DNA of 64,000 nucleotides from positions 8,353,543 through 8,417,542 of the forward strand of contig NC_080062.1 in NCBI RefSeq assembly GCF_026212465.1, given 5' to 3'. The position numbers and the translations under genes were made by a program. This DNA comes from Amaranthus tricolor (Eukaryota > Streptophyta > Magnoliopsida > Caryophyllales > Amaranthaceae). Below are positions 24,248 to 36,590 of the stretch, piece by piece. How positions within the stretch are numbered: the stretch's first letter is position 1; each line of letters starts with the position of its first letter. The notes beneath the pieces were generated by a model, which saw only the letters and a list, made by a program, of their open reading frames with translations, had not been told where the DNA came from and did no database searches.

Positions 24248-24855
24248 TTTCTACATTAATACAAAGAAAATCAACATCAACATCAACTCATGCCCATACA
24301 AGTACATTATATTCATTTGATTATAATCTTTTTTGGTCTAAAAATTATTCAAATACATAATGTAACTAAGTTTATACATATATAATACACATAAAATCCA
24401 AATAATAAATCACTTCATAAGTTCATAAATAATATTTCTAATACCAACATCAACATCAACATTTCTAATAATATTATCAACATTGAATTCAACTAATTCA
24501 ACAACATTACTTCACAATCCAACATAAAGCTATAAAAACAATTAAAAATTACCTTCAATACTTATGGATGATTAAGAATAGTCTTGATTTAACAACACGA
24601 AACCTACATTTGAAAAAATAAACAAATTTGGTTAAAACCCTAAAAAACTACATATACACCAAAAAAACACAAAAAAATTTACCTTTGAGCAAGCTAGAGT
24701 ATCCCACACTAATTTTAAAGTGCCAAATTGAAAGAGGAATACAAGAATTGATGGAATGAATCAATGGTTTTAGAGGGAGAATGTCGAATGAAGTTAGGGT
24801 TTTGCGAAATGGGTAAAATGCGTAAAACAGAAACTGAACTGGGATTTTGTAGAGC
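24248..24855. other. MULE transposase leader region
   Basis: AT-rich sequence between the transposase ATG (minus strand) and the right terminal repeat. It should hold the transposase promoter and leader. It includes short ACATCAACATCAACA tandem words at about 24275 and 24440. No other gene is recognised. Confidence 0.5.
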
Positions 24856-25078
24856 AGGTCTGTTCGCAGTTAGTAACTGCGAACAGCAAATAAGACAAAT
24901 TTGCTGTTCGCAGTTACTAACTGCGAACAACTATTTTGCCTTATTTGCTGTTCGCAGTTACTAACTGCGAACAGCTCCAAACCATAGGTTTGGGGTTTTC
25001 ACGCTTACTTTTGGAAATAGTTTGATCTGTAGCTTATTTGTTTAATTATTTTTTTTGGCTTAAGTATTTCAAATTTTC
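24856..25078 (-). repeat. MULE right terminal inverted repeat with hairpin units
   Basis: Complement of the left repeat. It has three palindromic GTTCGCAGTTA(G/C)TAACTGCG units joined by TTATTTGCT/AGCAAATAA linkers, then CCAAACCATAGGTTTGG, then the outer end CAAATTTTC. The palindromes are better kept here than on the left. Confidence 0.88.
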
Positions 25079-25121
25079 TGCTGCTGTCTGGGGATGGGCA
25101 AGGGTTTAAAACCGTATTCAG

Positions 25122-25599
25122 AAGAAAATTTGAAACAAATAAGCAATTTTAACAAAAAAAATTGAGCTTCGGGTAAATTTAATTTTAAAAATAAGCGTCT
25201 TTATATCTGAGTCTAAGGTCAGATATGTTTGCAGTTATTAACAACGAATAAAAAATTGATAAAAAAAAGTCAAAATTGTTTATTTGCAGTTAATAATTGC
25301 GAACAAAAGGGAGATAATGTCTTAACATTAGAAGGGCAAAAAAAAAAAATGGTTTGTTTGCAGTTAATAAGTGCGAACAACATGATTTCCAATTTAACGT
25401 TATGATATTGTCTCCTTTTTGTTCGCAGTTATTAACCGCGAACAAACAATTTTGACTTTTTTTTGACCAATTTTTTTGTTTGCTGTTAGTAACTACGAAT
25501 ATACTTGACTTTAGGCTCGGAGATGAGACACTTATTTTTGAAATTAATTTTACCCGAAACTTTTTTTTGTTAAAATTGCTTTTTGTTCCAAATTTTCTT
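25122..25599. mobile_element. Short MULE-type MITE, family 2
   Basis: About 478 bp. Inverted ends AAGAAAATTTG(A/G)AACAAA continue through AAGCAATTTTAACAAAAAAA and TTCGGGTAAA. The interior has repeated (T/G)CAGTTA(A/T)TAA(T/C)(T/C)GCGAACA words like those of the neighbouring MULE. No coding content and no convincing target duplication. It lies only 35 bp from the right end of the 5.6 kb MULE. Confidence 0.7.
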
Positions 25600-26016
25600 G
25601 GTCCTATCCTATTTGAAGGGTAAGGTCTCATGTTTTTGACCTTAACCGTCAAGGTTCACAAATTTTTTTATGAGACAGGTCTTACGATGAGACATGCTTT
25701 ATATTTGGGTTAAATAGTCTAATAATAGAAACTTTTAGCTTATGGGCTTCTTATTTTGAGGACGTCTTACCGTGAGACAGTCTCAAACTAGGCTGCTGGA
25801 GTGCTGGTCAAGGTTTACGTTTGAATCCAATATAAAATATAAAGGTCCAGGTTCGAATTTGGGATCAGGTTTTAGAAATTCAAGAGTTCATATTAGGGTT
25901 TAAATTTATTGGTATGAGCTTTCGTCGTCCTTCCTTCTCCAGATCTTGATCATAACTAATTCCATGATTGGAATGCACCGGATATGATAATGATGATGTA
26001 TTAGGGTCTAAATTTC
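25600..26016. other. Spacer between MULE relatives
   Basis: No gene. It contains two words of the type GTCTTACGATGAGACA and GTCTTACCGTGAGACAGTCTCA at about 25679 and 25763, common in dispersed plant repeats. Confidence 0.4.
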
Positions 26017-26474
26017 GAAAACTTGAAATAGAAAAGCTAATTTATATAAAAAAGCACGAAATAAGACGAAAATCAGCTTATTTCCAAAAATAAGCGTCTA
26101 ATTTTCAAACCTGAGGTTTGGTTCTATTTGCAATTCGTAACTAGGAACATGTGCATAATTTTTTAAAAAGGCAAAGAAGCTAACTGCGAACAGAGCTGTT
26201 GACGTTTTTGACCCTATTTGCAGTCACTAATAGGCCTATTATGCTCGATGGTGTTCGCAGTTAGTAACTGCGAACAGGGTCAAAAAAGTCAACAGCCCTG
26301 TTCGCAGAAAACTTTGCCTTTTTAAAAAATTAAGCACCTGTTCACAGTTACTAACTGCGAACAAAACCAAACCTCAGGTTTGGAAATTAGACGCTTATTT
26401 TTGGAAATAAGTTGATTTTTATCTTATTTCGTTTTTTTTCTTTTATAAATTAGTTTATCTATTTTATTTTTTTC
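26017..26474. mobile_element. Short MULE-type MITE, family 3
   Basis: About 458 bp with long inverted ends. Shared blocks are ATTTCCAAAAATAAGCGTCTAA and CAAACCTGAGGTTTGG, facing each other at about 26085-26120 and 26360-26405. The interior again holds GTTCGCAGTTAGTAACTGCG palindromes and the word GACCCT/AGGGTC. No ORF. The target duplication is unclear. Confidence 0.7.
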
Positions 26475-26648
26475 TAAAATTTTGCACATATTTCAGTTAT
26501 AAAAATATTTTTTAGAGTTTGAATTTGAGTTTAAGTTTGAATTTAATATTTTAGACCTTTAAGATTAGATTTAAACTTTTTTAGGGTCGTATCTTGACTT
26601 GACTTGGAATTTGAAATGCCCATTCCTATGATTGTCAATACTTTTTAT

Positions 26649-27120
26649 TAGGGCTGTAAAAACGGGTTAAAAGGTCGGAAACAGGTCGGTCAAAAACAGG
26701 TTCGGTAAAAAACGGTCGGTCAAAAGCAGGTCGTATAAGTCTTTCGGTATCGGTCGGTATCGGTCGGTTTATTCGGTATCCGGTCGAATCCGGTTTTTTT
26801 CTGGTTGCGGGTGGGTCCGGTATTTATCGGTCCGGTCATTACCGGAAACAGGTCACATTCGGTCGGTCAAAAACGGTTTTTTGCAGGTCGTAATCGGTAT
26901 ACAGATCATAACCGGGCGGTCAAAATCGGTAATCGGTCGGTCACAATCGGTATGCGGGTCAGAATCGGTCGGTCACAATCGGTCGGTATCGGTTCAGTTC
27001 AATTTAGTTGAACCGGGATTCAGTTCTGTTCAGTTCAGTTTTGGTTGGTATCGGTTCGGTTCAATTCAGTTAAACCGATATTCCGGTTAATTTGGTTGAT
27101 ATCGGTTCAGTTCAATTCAT
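26649..27120 (+). repeat. hAT left end and subterminal repeats
   Basis: The TAGGGCTGTAAA terminus is followed by more than fifteen GGTCGGT, GGTTCGGT or CGGTATCGGT words. These are the presumed transposase-binding sites. They create spurious short ORFs rich in Gly, Ser and Val. Confidence 0.88.
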
Positions 27121-28177
27121 TTAAACCATGATTTAATTCAGTTCAATTATGTTCCAATTATTCTGTTCCAATTTGGTAAAAAATCGCATCGTGTTGCCTC
27201 ATAATGTCATTGATCATGCGTTTATCCATGATGGGAATGATATATAGAAGGTGGAACCTCACATCAAGTTTTATAGATGTCGTTAGGTTATGAGTTTTAT
27301 GACATCAAATTCAACTAATCAACTCCGTCTAAGTTAATTAATAGATCATAACATGTTAATTGATCGACTTCATCTAATATCAATTAGACAATTACAATTT
27401 ACAACAATAATATGTTATTAATGTCACAATGTAAGTTTGTTAGATTGTCTTAATAATATATCTTCATCACTGATTGAATTGACCTTCGTTTGTCCATGGG
27501 GTGTGTTATTTTCAACTAATGTGATCGGTCATAATGATAAGTTTGATTTTAAACGAACTCTATTTAAGTTAATTAATATATTTGATCATAGGTCTGGTTA
27601 TTTCAACTTGATAAATTGATTATAATTAATTAATATATTTGATCATATCATGTTAATTATTTCTATTTGATAAATCAACTCGTGAATTATTCTAACGATT
27701 ATCTTTTTGGGTGTAATTTATAGACTTTTCAATTTCAATATAGAATTATATAAATACCAATAACATTATAACATTGTTTTTTTTTGGCAAATAAAATAAT
27801 AGTTGCATAATTAGAAGTATATATATATATATTTTAGAAATAAGAAAGAAAGAGGTTTATTTGTTAAAATTAAGAAGTTTATTTAGAAACCATTAAATCA
27901 ATGAATTACTCATATTTTAAAAAAAAATTTAGTTGTAAAAAAAAAAAAAAAACACATAAGATTATCCCATTGGTGCACAACCTCAATACATGGATTGTCA
28001 ACTTGGCAAAAGGCATGATAAATCATAACCCTTCATTTTGAAATCAATTAATCTAAACCATTGATTAAACATACTCTAATATATTAAAAAAAAAAAAAAA
28101 ACTAATATGAACCGTTAGATCAAGGGATCTAATCTAAACCGTTGATAAGCCCAAACCCTAACTTTTTCAAAACCCTA
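27121..28177. other. hAT interior, left non-coding part
   Basis: AT-rich, with several runs of A near 27920 and 28085. No ORF is recognised. It probably contains the leader and promoter of the downstream KFDV-domain gene; AAACCCTAA words lie at 28150 and 28170. Confidence 0.4.
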
Positions 28178-29088
28178 ATGCTAATTGCTAGCCGTCATTC
28201 ATTTCTCATTTGCTTCCTTCACTCATTCACTGCTGCACTCTCTCCCATCTTCTTCTTCTTCTTCTTGAAACACTCCCATTCCCATTCCCATCTTCAATCT
28301 TGCTACATATCGTCATCTTCTTCAATCTTGAAACCATCAATAGGTAAGTTTCTGATTTTCTCCAATCTGTATTTCTTTACCATGCCAGATTAATTGAATC
28401 TGAATATGTGATAGAGTATGAAACGAATGACCCTAACCTTGATTATTGCTGTTATTGCTGTGTCGGTGTCGGTGTCGTTGTTATTGCTGTTATTGATGAT
28501 AACATCATTGATTATTTTGCTTTGTAATGCCACTCTTTCTTCCACTCCCTACACCTTTCCATCTGAACTAACCAAGGAAATCATCTTCGGCTAGATCGCA
28601 ACAAAACAGCTCCGAAGCCTAAGCGTACGACACTAAAGGCGGTACCAAAGCGGCGTACTGCAGTGAAGTCTGATGTTGTTGAGTTTCCGAAGACATTGAA
28701 TTCAGTGATTGAAACAAAAGTAGAAAGACCGAAAAAGAATAGAAGTGCGATTGAGAAAGAGAAAGAAGAGGAGGTTTTGGTGATTTCGTTTGAGAGTGGA
28801 ATGTGGATGGGGTTCTGTAAGTTTGATGTGTATGTGAATGATGATGGTAAGTATGATCTAAAAGGGAAGACTCAGATTAAGGATGAGTATGCAGGGAGTT
28901 TTACTAGTTTGGGTCATAAAGATGGCGAAAAAGGGATGATGAGAAACGGAATGGGGAAGAACATAGAGCTGAAATTGGCACTTACTAATTTGTTGGATGA
29001 TATTGGTGCGGCGGAAGATGAAGCCATACAGGTGGCCATTGTACCCAGAATTGGGACTGAATCTATTGTTATTACTGGTGTTGAATAG
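28178..29088 (+). CDS. Chimeric polyphenol-oxidase C-terminal (KFDV) domain gene inside hAT element
   Basis: Exon 1 (28178-28343) ends at AG/GTAAGT and exon 2 (28577-29088) begins after CCAAG. The phases match and give an uninterrupted 225-aa protein ending at TAG. Residues 1-55 are hydrophobic, then Ser/His-rich (FFFFFFLKHSHSHSH), and could serve as a targeting peptide. Next is a basic linker (DRNKTAPKPKRTTLK, then VERPKKNR). The last about 100 residues have the PPO1_KFDV signature: VLVISFE, CKFDVYVND, EYAGSFTSLGHK, ELKLALTNLLDDIGAAED, QVAIVPR. In full polyphenol oxidases this domain caps the copper centre; the tyrosinase domain with its copper-binding histidines is absent. So it is a shielding domain without an enzyme. 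The gene lies wholly between the ends of the hAT element, upstream of the transposase on the same strand. Function unknown; expression is not shown by sequence. Confidence 0.72.
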
Positions 29089-29482
29089 GAGAACTTCATA
29101 ATAAATTGACAAGAGTAGTAAGTTTAGTGACCCATTTTAACTTGGTCCATGAAAATTATTGTACTGGAAATGGATATTTCAAGATAAAATGCAGTATTAA
29201 AAGTTTTAATATTGGGTGTTTTAATATCAGTTCTGATTCTGATGGCTATTGGTGTGGAAGGAAATGATGATCTCTTTTTATTTTTCTTAAAAGTTTTTAA
29301 ATTCAAGAGAAAGAGAGTTGGTGGTTCTGAAATTTTGTTCGTATTGACTGATTTTGATTAAAGTATCTTCTTGATGTTTATAGGAAATTTTGGTCTGACT
29401 AATATAAATTCAAATGTACTGTTTATCTTCTTGATGTTTTTAAAGTCGTTTTTTGCGCTCTAATTTTTTTTTTTTTTAAGGT
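29089..29482. other. Spacer between KFDV gene and transposase
   Basis: AT-rich spacer with a T run at about 29464-29477 directly before AAGGT ATG. That resembles a polypyrimidine tract and a splice acceptor, so the transposase may have a leader intron or even share a transcript with the gene upstream. Confidence 0.4.
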
Positions 29483-31246
29483 ATGGCTGACCCTGTTGTG
29501 GCTGTCCCCGAACAAAGAAGAGTTGTTAAACATAAAAAAATTACGTCACCGGTTTGGGATCAGTACCATGTATCGTACCCCAATGACGTACGGACGGTAA
29601 AGTGTAAATACTGCGATTATGAGGCGGCAGCACCAGGTAGTGCAGGTACAACTAATTATAAACGTCATACTGAGGGCTGTAAAGGTTATAAAGAGTTCAT
29701 AAAAAATAACCCAAACGCTAATGTTGTGTATGATCATGATACTTACGTGCTTAAGTTTGCTGATTCGATATTATATCATGGATATTGTTTGAGTATGGTA
29801 GAGCATATTAAAACTAGAGAATTGCATCGTTGGTTAAATCCTAATGTCAAAGATGTGTCTAGATATACGATAACTAAATGCGTAATGGGTGAACATGAAA
29901 AGTACAAAAAACTAGTATTTGACAATATGCAATCTTGTAAGAGTCGTATATGCTTAACTTGTGATGGATGGACAGCATGTACTTCGCGTTCATATTTTGC
30001 CCTTACTGCCCATTTCATCGATGATGATTATAAATTGCATTCCCTTTTGTTAAATTTTCGCCGTTTTCCCCCACCCCACGATGGTGAATCTATATTCATG
30101 TTTGTGAAAGGTTTGTTGAATGACTGGAATATAGGTGGAAAAGTTTTTTCAATCACACTTGATAATGCTTCCTCTAATAATAGGATGGTTGAAAAACTAA
30201 AACGTGATTTGCACTCCTCTTCTCCTCTCCCTTTAGATGGCAAGTATTTTCATATAAGGTGTTGTGCTCATATTTTGAACCTTATTGTTAAAAAGGGTTT
30301 GAAACTTGTTGATAATTCCGTGACTAAGTTACGTGCGGTTGTTATATATGTTGATTCTTCTGATTTTCGACTTACAAATTTTGAGAAAGCTAAAATTGAT
30401 AAAGGTTTGCAATCAAAGGGTAAATTAGTTTTGGATGTTTCCACTAGATGGAACTCTACTTATGACATGATTCATAGGGCTCTTGAGGTAAAGGATGCTA
30501 TTGATTTATATCTTGTTCGTGAAAGGGATATTGATGTTGATATTATTTCTGAGAATGAGTGGGATACACTTCAAGATATTTGTGATTTTCTTGAGCCATT
30601 CTATGAGATTACCAAGCTTTTTTCTGGTTCAAAATATCCCACTGCAAATTTGTACCTTTCTTGCATAATATGTATTGAAAAGATTTTGACTGATTCCCAC
30701 CAAGATCCTAGTGATGCTGTGAGAAAGATGGCTGCTCCTATGTGGGAAATGTTTGATAAATATTGGTCCGATCATTCTATGGTTCTGTCTTTTACCTTTT
30801 TACTTGATCCACGTTTTAAGATGACTTTCCTTAGTGATTATTATTCTATGCTGTATGTACCTACTGCGGTTGAACAAAAGGTAAATGATGTGCTTGCTGC
30901 GTTTGTTGCTTTATATGAATGTTATATGAATACCACTCAATCTGCTCCTGTTGCACCCTCTCCGTCAAACCTTGGTCCTCCTCGTCCGTTCCAAATGCGC
31001 AAGTTACGTCATGATTTTCCTCGTATTTCTGCATCTAGGACGGCGAGAGGTGATGTGGACTCTTATTTGGCCATGTCTCTTGTTGTTGATTATGATGGTT
31101 TTGATGTTCTTGAATATTGGAAGGGACAGTCTACCTCTTATCCAACACTCGCACTAATGGCTAGAGATATTCTAGCCATTCCAATTACTTCTGTTGCATC
31201 TTTGAATCTGCTTTTAGTGTTGGTGGTCGGATCCTTAACAAATTGA
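29483..31246 (+). pseudogene. hAT transposase (BED finger, RNase H core), frameshifted near C terminus
   Basis: Open for 587 codons. A BED zinc finger at about residues 20-70 (CKYCDYEAAA, then NYKRHTEGC). RNase H-like core: CDGWTACTSRSYFALTAHF at about 155-180, SITLDNASSNNRM at about 220, CCAHILNLIVKKGL at about 260, STRWNSTYDM at about 320 and LDPRFKM at about 440. The dimerisation domain is lost in this frame at about 31205. After GTTGCATCT two extra T bases shift the frame, whereas the other register continues GAATCTGCTTTTAGTG, reading [20 protein letters not shown] and on to about 31390. The first part of the gene is otherwise open, so the lesion looks young. Without the C-terminal domain the protein should not dimerise or move DNA, unless the shift is a sequencing error. 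Confidence 0.9.
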
Positions 31247-31750
31247 GATCTTCTTTGTTACCAAAAAATGTTGAAATTTTGGTGACAACGCGAAATTGGC
31301 TATTTGGGTTTGAACCCGAGGAAAATGCGAAGGAGATATTAAGTGTTATTGAGGAAAATAACACTGATCATGATGATAATGCTTCAGGTAAGTGTAGTGC
31401 TCTATGAAGATTTTTTTCTTGTAATTGGGTTTTTTACCAAATTATCATATCTGAGCGCCCAATTTATATTTTATAATTAATTTATATTTTTTTTATTTTA
31501 TTTATTATAACTTTCTGTCGTTTTTCCATCTCATGCTCTTAATCATAATACTCAGTATCTGAAAGTTGTTACTTTTATATGATCTTAAGGTACACTAAGT
31601 TTGGTGGAGCAGTTCCTTACAGATTATTGAAAGGCGGTGTCGCATTGAGGACTAGGAGCAGGAGATCTAAGGTGGTGATGGAAGAGGAGGAAGAAGATGA
31701 AAGTGATGAAATGAGTTATACTTCTGAGAAAATTAAAGAAAAGTGATGAA
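31247..31750 (+). pseudogene. hAT transposase C-terminal remnant and acidic tail
   Basis: In the shifted register the dimerisation domain continues (SFSV-type block, [20 protein letters not shown]) to an AG/GTAAGT donor at about 31388. After an AT-rich stretch, a frame at about 31600-31746 reads FGGAVPYRLLKGGVALRTRS, then KVVMEEEEEDESDEMSYTSE. This could be a last exon. A 25-bp direct repeat (AAAAGTGATGAAATGAGTTA) spans its stop codon. Confidence 0.55.
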
Positions 31751-32269
31751 ATGAGTTATACTTTTGCAATTTCTTATGCATAACTAAAATTTGGAAAAGA
31801 CTTTTTGTATAGTTAGGATTATTGATGTTTATATTATTGGTAGGGAAAAAAAATGTAATGGATCTATTTTAAATTTCGTCTAAACTATTAAATGAAATGA
31901 AAGTGGTTTATCAATTTCATAGGTTAATATTTTGTATTGGTTTATATTGTTATATGTTGATTTTAATACAGTATTAATTAGTCAGCAAATTAACCTGAAC
32001 TTGGTAATTATATTGGTTGCAAAGTATGAACTATGTTTATGCAATTTTGCAATTTCTGAGTTTTGTAAAATTTATACTTAATTTTTTAGAAAAGAAAAAG
32101 GCTTTACTAAATTACTGAGTTAATATATATTAACTTATAATTTATATATTTATTTTATAAAAATTTATATTTAATTTAATTTTTATCATATAGAAATAAT
32201 ATAATTAAGTTTAATTTAATTATTTTATATAAAATTTTATTATATTTTGACAACTTAGAAGAATTATGT
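31751..32269. other. hAT interior, right non-coding part
   Basis: Very AT-rich, no gene recognised. Confidence 0.5.
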
Positions 32270-32651
32270 AGATAAGTTCGGTCCAAAATAGGTTCGGTAC
32301 AAAACAGGTTCCAGGTTCGGTATAATACAGGTTCGATACAATATAGATTCGGTCAAAAACGGTCGGTTAAAAACGGGTATTAAGCGGGTCGAAAACAGGT
32401 TTCGGTCTGAAAACAGGTTCGGTATCGGTCGGTCACGGTATGATAAAAACAGGTCGAAAACGGTTTTCGGTTTAAAACAGGTTCGGTACCGGTCGGTTTC
32501 GGTATGTGTAAAACAGGTCGGAAACGGTTTCGGTCACCATTCGGGTTCGGTAGCGGTCGGTATCTGGTCACTTGTATTCGGTCAAAAACGGGTTCGGTAT
32601 CGGTCGGTAACAAGTCGGTAAAACAGGTTTCTGACCACATTTACAGCCCTA
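32270..32651 (-). repeat. hAT right end and subterminal repeats
   Basis: Repeated GGTTCGGTA, CGGTCGGT and AAAACAGGTTCGG words run up to the TTTACAGCCCTA terminus at 32651. Composition and word set are the same as at the left end. Confidence 0.88.
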
Positions 32652-32659
32652 CTTTTTAT

Positions 32660-33420
32660 GTTAACTACCGTTTTGACTCAGGTTAATGCATGTTCGTATT
32701 TGTGCATTAAATATAATCACTTAATCACTTATATTGAATCAATTATACGTGCATATATGATATAATTATACTGATGTAATTTCAAACAATTCTCAATAAT
32801 ATCAATTCTAAATGTAACCTCTCCTATATTGTATCAATTATTCAAATATTACAAAATCGGTCCTAAGCAAGTGTAAAATGTGCCTACGTTCAGAGCCCCT
32901 TAAAAATATTAATTGTCAACTAATGTTAAGGTTTGAACTTTTTAATATATACAATAGTTTAGGGGCCTATAAATAATCTTTCGCCCCGGGCTCTTAAGAA
33001 CCTAGGGCCGACCCTGATATTGTGATATCAATTAATAATATATTGTAGAAGTATTAATTATATAAGATTAAATTATCTGATTACTTCAATCAAATGTTTA
33101 AACAAAGTAATTAATTGCAAATAATGAATAATGGTTAAAAGAAAAAAGGCATTGTAATGTTATATATGATGATAATGAGGATCATTTCCAATAATATCAC
33201 CCATTATGTCGAATACCAAATAGGATTAATTTTAATAAGTAAACCAATTAAATTACTTCCATTGTCAAATCTTTTGAGAATGTGATATTCATAATTTTGA
33301 CATTTTTATTATATATTATATAATATGCTTAACTTTTCATGAAACGCATGAACTATCGTTAATACAATCATTATAATTATTGTGGCTATTACTAGGTTAC
33401 TACTATTTACTACTTGTACG
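32660..33420. other. Intergenic DNA right of hAT
   Basis: AT-rich. A short GC-richer patch at about 32875-33020 (CTTTCGCCCCGGGCTC, CTAGGGCCGACCCTG) resembles the end of another small transposon, but its partner end was not found. No gene. Confidence 0.35.
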
Positions 33421-34260
33421 TGTTCAGAATCTGGTACAGATCTCAGCGTCCTGACACTAGAATTAATCAGTCCTAGAATATGCCTAAACACTTCTGTAAC
33501 TCTCCAAGGAGAGAAAGATTATTACTCATCCCTTATATGGATGAAGATTAAACGATGATCACCTCAAAGGTTCTACTCCCTGAGAAAGATACTACGATCT
33601 TAGAACAATTGGATCCCTAGGAGTGACCTATCAGATTCGGGATGGGATAAAATGATGCCCTAGACAAGGCTCTCAAGTCATTGATGACGTGTAAAGAGAC
33701 AACTGTAATCACGTGATAAAAGTTACCATACATGTATAAGGTAAGGCACCACTACCTACCTCGTACTATACCAGCTTCATTTATCACAAGATGACAAAAG
33801 GACAACTTGTAAAAGCAGATCAACCGATCAATGAGCCTGACATGAGTACTGCTCATGATTCCAATGGTCCCAATCACCTTTCTACGATCCGAAAGAAGAT
33901 TCCAAAATGTATCATTATCCGATTTCGAGAACTAGTTTGGAAAACATCTTCCAAAAGCCCAACACTATATATCTACAGTCATATACACAACCACAATATA
34001 CGTGAACTTTTATCCGAATATATTTACTCTAAGCAAGGATCTCACATCCATAAATAAGCCCTAATACTTCTTCTGTTAGAGAAAAGGCCACTGTGCACAA
34101 TAATCGAAAGATTAGGCAACCTTTGTCAATCTTTTATTAACTTTACCATCGGAGGAGGTCCTCCGAAGAAACCCTCTCTGGCCCTCATTTGTTACTTGTG
34201 CAGGTTAAAAATCTAAGGCGTAGTAGATAGCAACTCTAAATCTTCCAACAGTTTATTATC
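33420..34260. repeat. Possible solo LTR or LTR fragment (gypsy-type)
   Basis: Non-AT-rich block with LTR-like layout: AGCCCAACACTATATATCT (TATA-like) at about 33957, AAATAAGCCCTAATA near 34055, and then the GC-rich pair GGAGGAGGTCCTCC at about 34152 before GTTACTTGTGCAGG at about 34191. The order of TATA, polyadenylation-like stretch and TTGTGCAGG resembles LTRs of plant gypsy elements. No second LTR, PBS or coding part in the window; borders are approximate. Confidence 0.35.
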
Positions 34261-35830
<1,570 letters not shown>

Positions 35831-35937
35831 CTACTACCACTACCAATTTATCATTTAAATGACGTATATTGGCTTTCAACTCTACTAGTAATCTGATAAC
35901 CCATATGTGCATAATCATTGATCCATACACGCACAAA

Positions 35938-36590
35938 TATGCGTGCACATGGTCCGGTCTGTTTTGATTTGACACTAAAATCAAACCAGACCAAAAACTT
36001 CTGTCTGAAAATTTTTCAGACCAGATCAAACCAGTTAAAACACCAGACCAGATCAGACTAGACCGTTTTAAAATGGTCTGATCTGATTTGGTCTACGGTT
36101 TTTTCTTTATAAAACATTTTTAAAAGTACCAAACATACCCATTAATTCAAAGAAAAGTACTAAACATACCCATTAATTCAATAGAAAAACCTTAAACGAA
36201 TAACATTACAAGATCAAATCCACAGCCAATATATTACTGAAAAATTTTATCAACATATTCGAAATAATGAAAGTGAAGAGGAGAAGAAAATGTCTATGCA
36301 GAAGAACTAATGAATGAAAGTTAAGAAAATGAAAGTTAAAGAAAATTGAATCAATGTTTATAAATTACTCCATAAAATTGATGACGGGGCATACGAGATT
36401 ACAAGCGACAGCAGCATACTTTGTTAAGTTTGGTCTAAAAATTTCATAAACCTAGACCAAATCAAAAATCATAATTTTTAAAATAAATAAATCAGACTAG
36501 ACTAAATCATAGACCAAATCAAATATATAAATTAAGGTTTGATCTGGTCTGGTCTGATTTGCGATTTTGACCAAACTTATACGCACAAAC
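35938..36590. mobile_element. Non-autonomous hAT-like element with CAGACCAGATC repeats
   Basis: Two clusters of the word CAGACCAGATCA/TGATCTGGTCTG, at about 35945-36100 and 36420-36590, in partly inverted orientation, enclose about 320 bp of AT-rich DNA. Outer edges TGCACATGGTCCGGTC and GACCAAACTTATACGCAC are loosely inverted. This subterminal layout is like that of the 6.0 kb hAT element but with a different word. Exact ends and target duplication not resolved. Confidence 0.5.

Larger units (their letters stand above)
26641..32659 (+). mobile_element. hAT element with transposase and captured PPO-domain gene
   Basis: Element 26649-32651 (6003 bp) with perfect 12-bp inverted ends TAGGGCTGTAAA/TTTACAGCCCTA. 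It is flanked by the identical 8-bp target duplication CTTTTTAT at 26641-26648 and 32652-32659. Both outer ends carry dense GGTCGGTCAAAAAC and GGTTCGGTATCGGTCGG words, about 26660-27120 and 32270-32640. Such subterminal clusters bind hAT transposases. Cargo on the plus strand: a two-exon KFDV-domain gene (28178-29088) and a BED/hAT transposase (29483-31246 plus a frameshifted tail). Length, 8-bp duplication and end sequence all agree with the hAT superfamily. Confidence 0.95.

Noticed and set aside
26805..27090. Gly/Ser/Val-rich frames
   Set aside because: Produced by the GGTCGGT subterminal repeats of the hAT element.
32380..32686. Pro/Thr/Arg-rich frames on both strands
   Set aside because: Produced by the right-end subterminal repeats of the hAT element.
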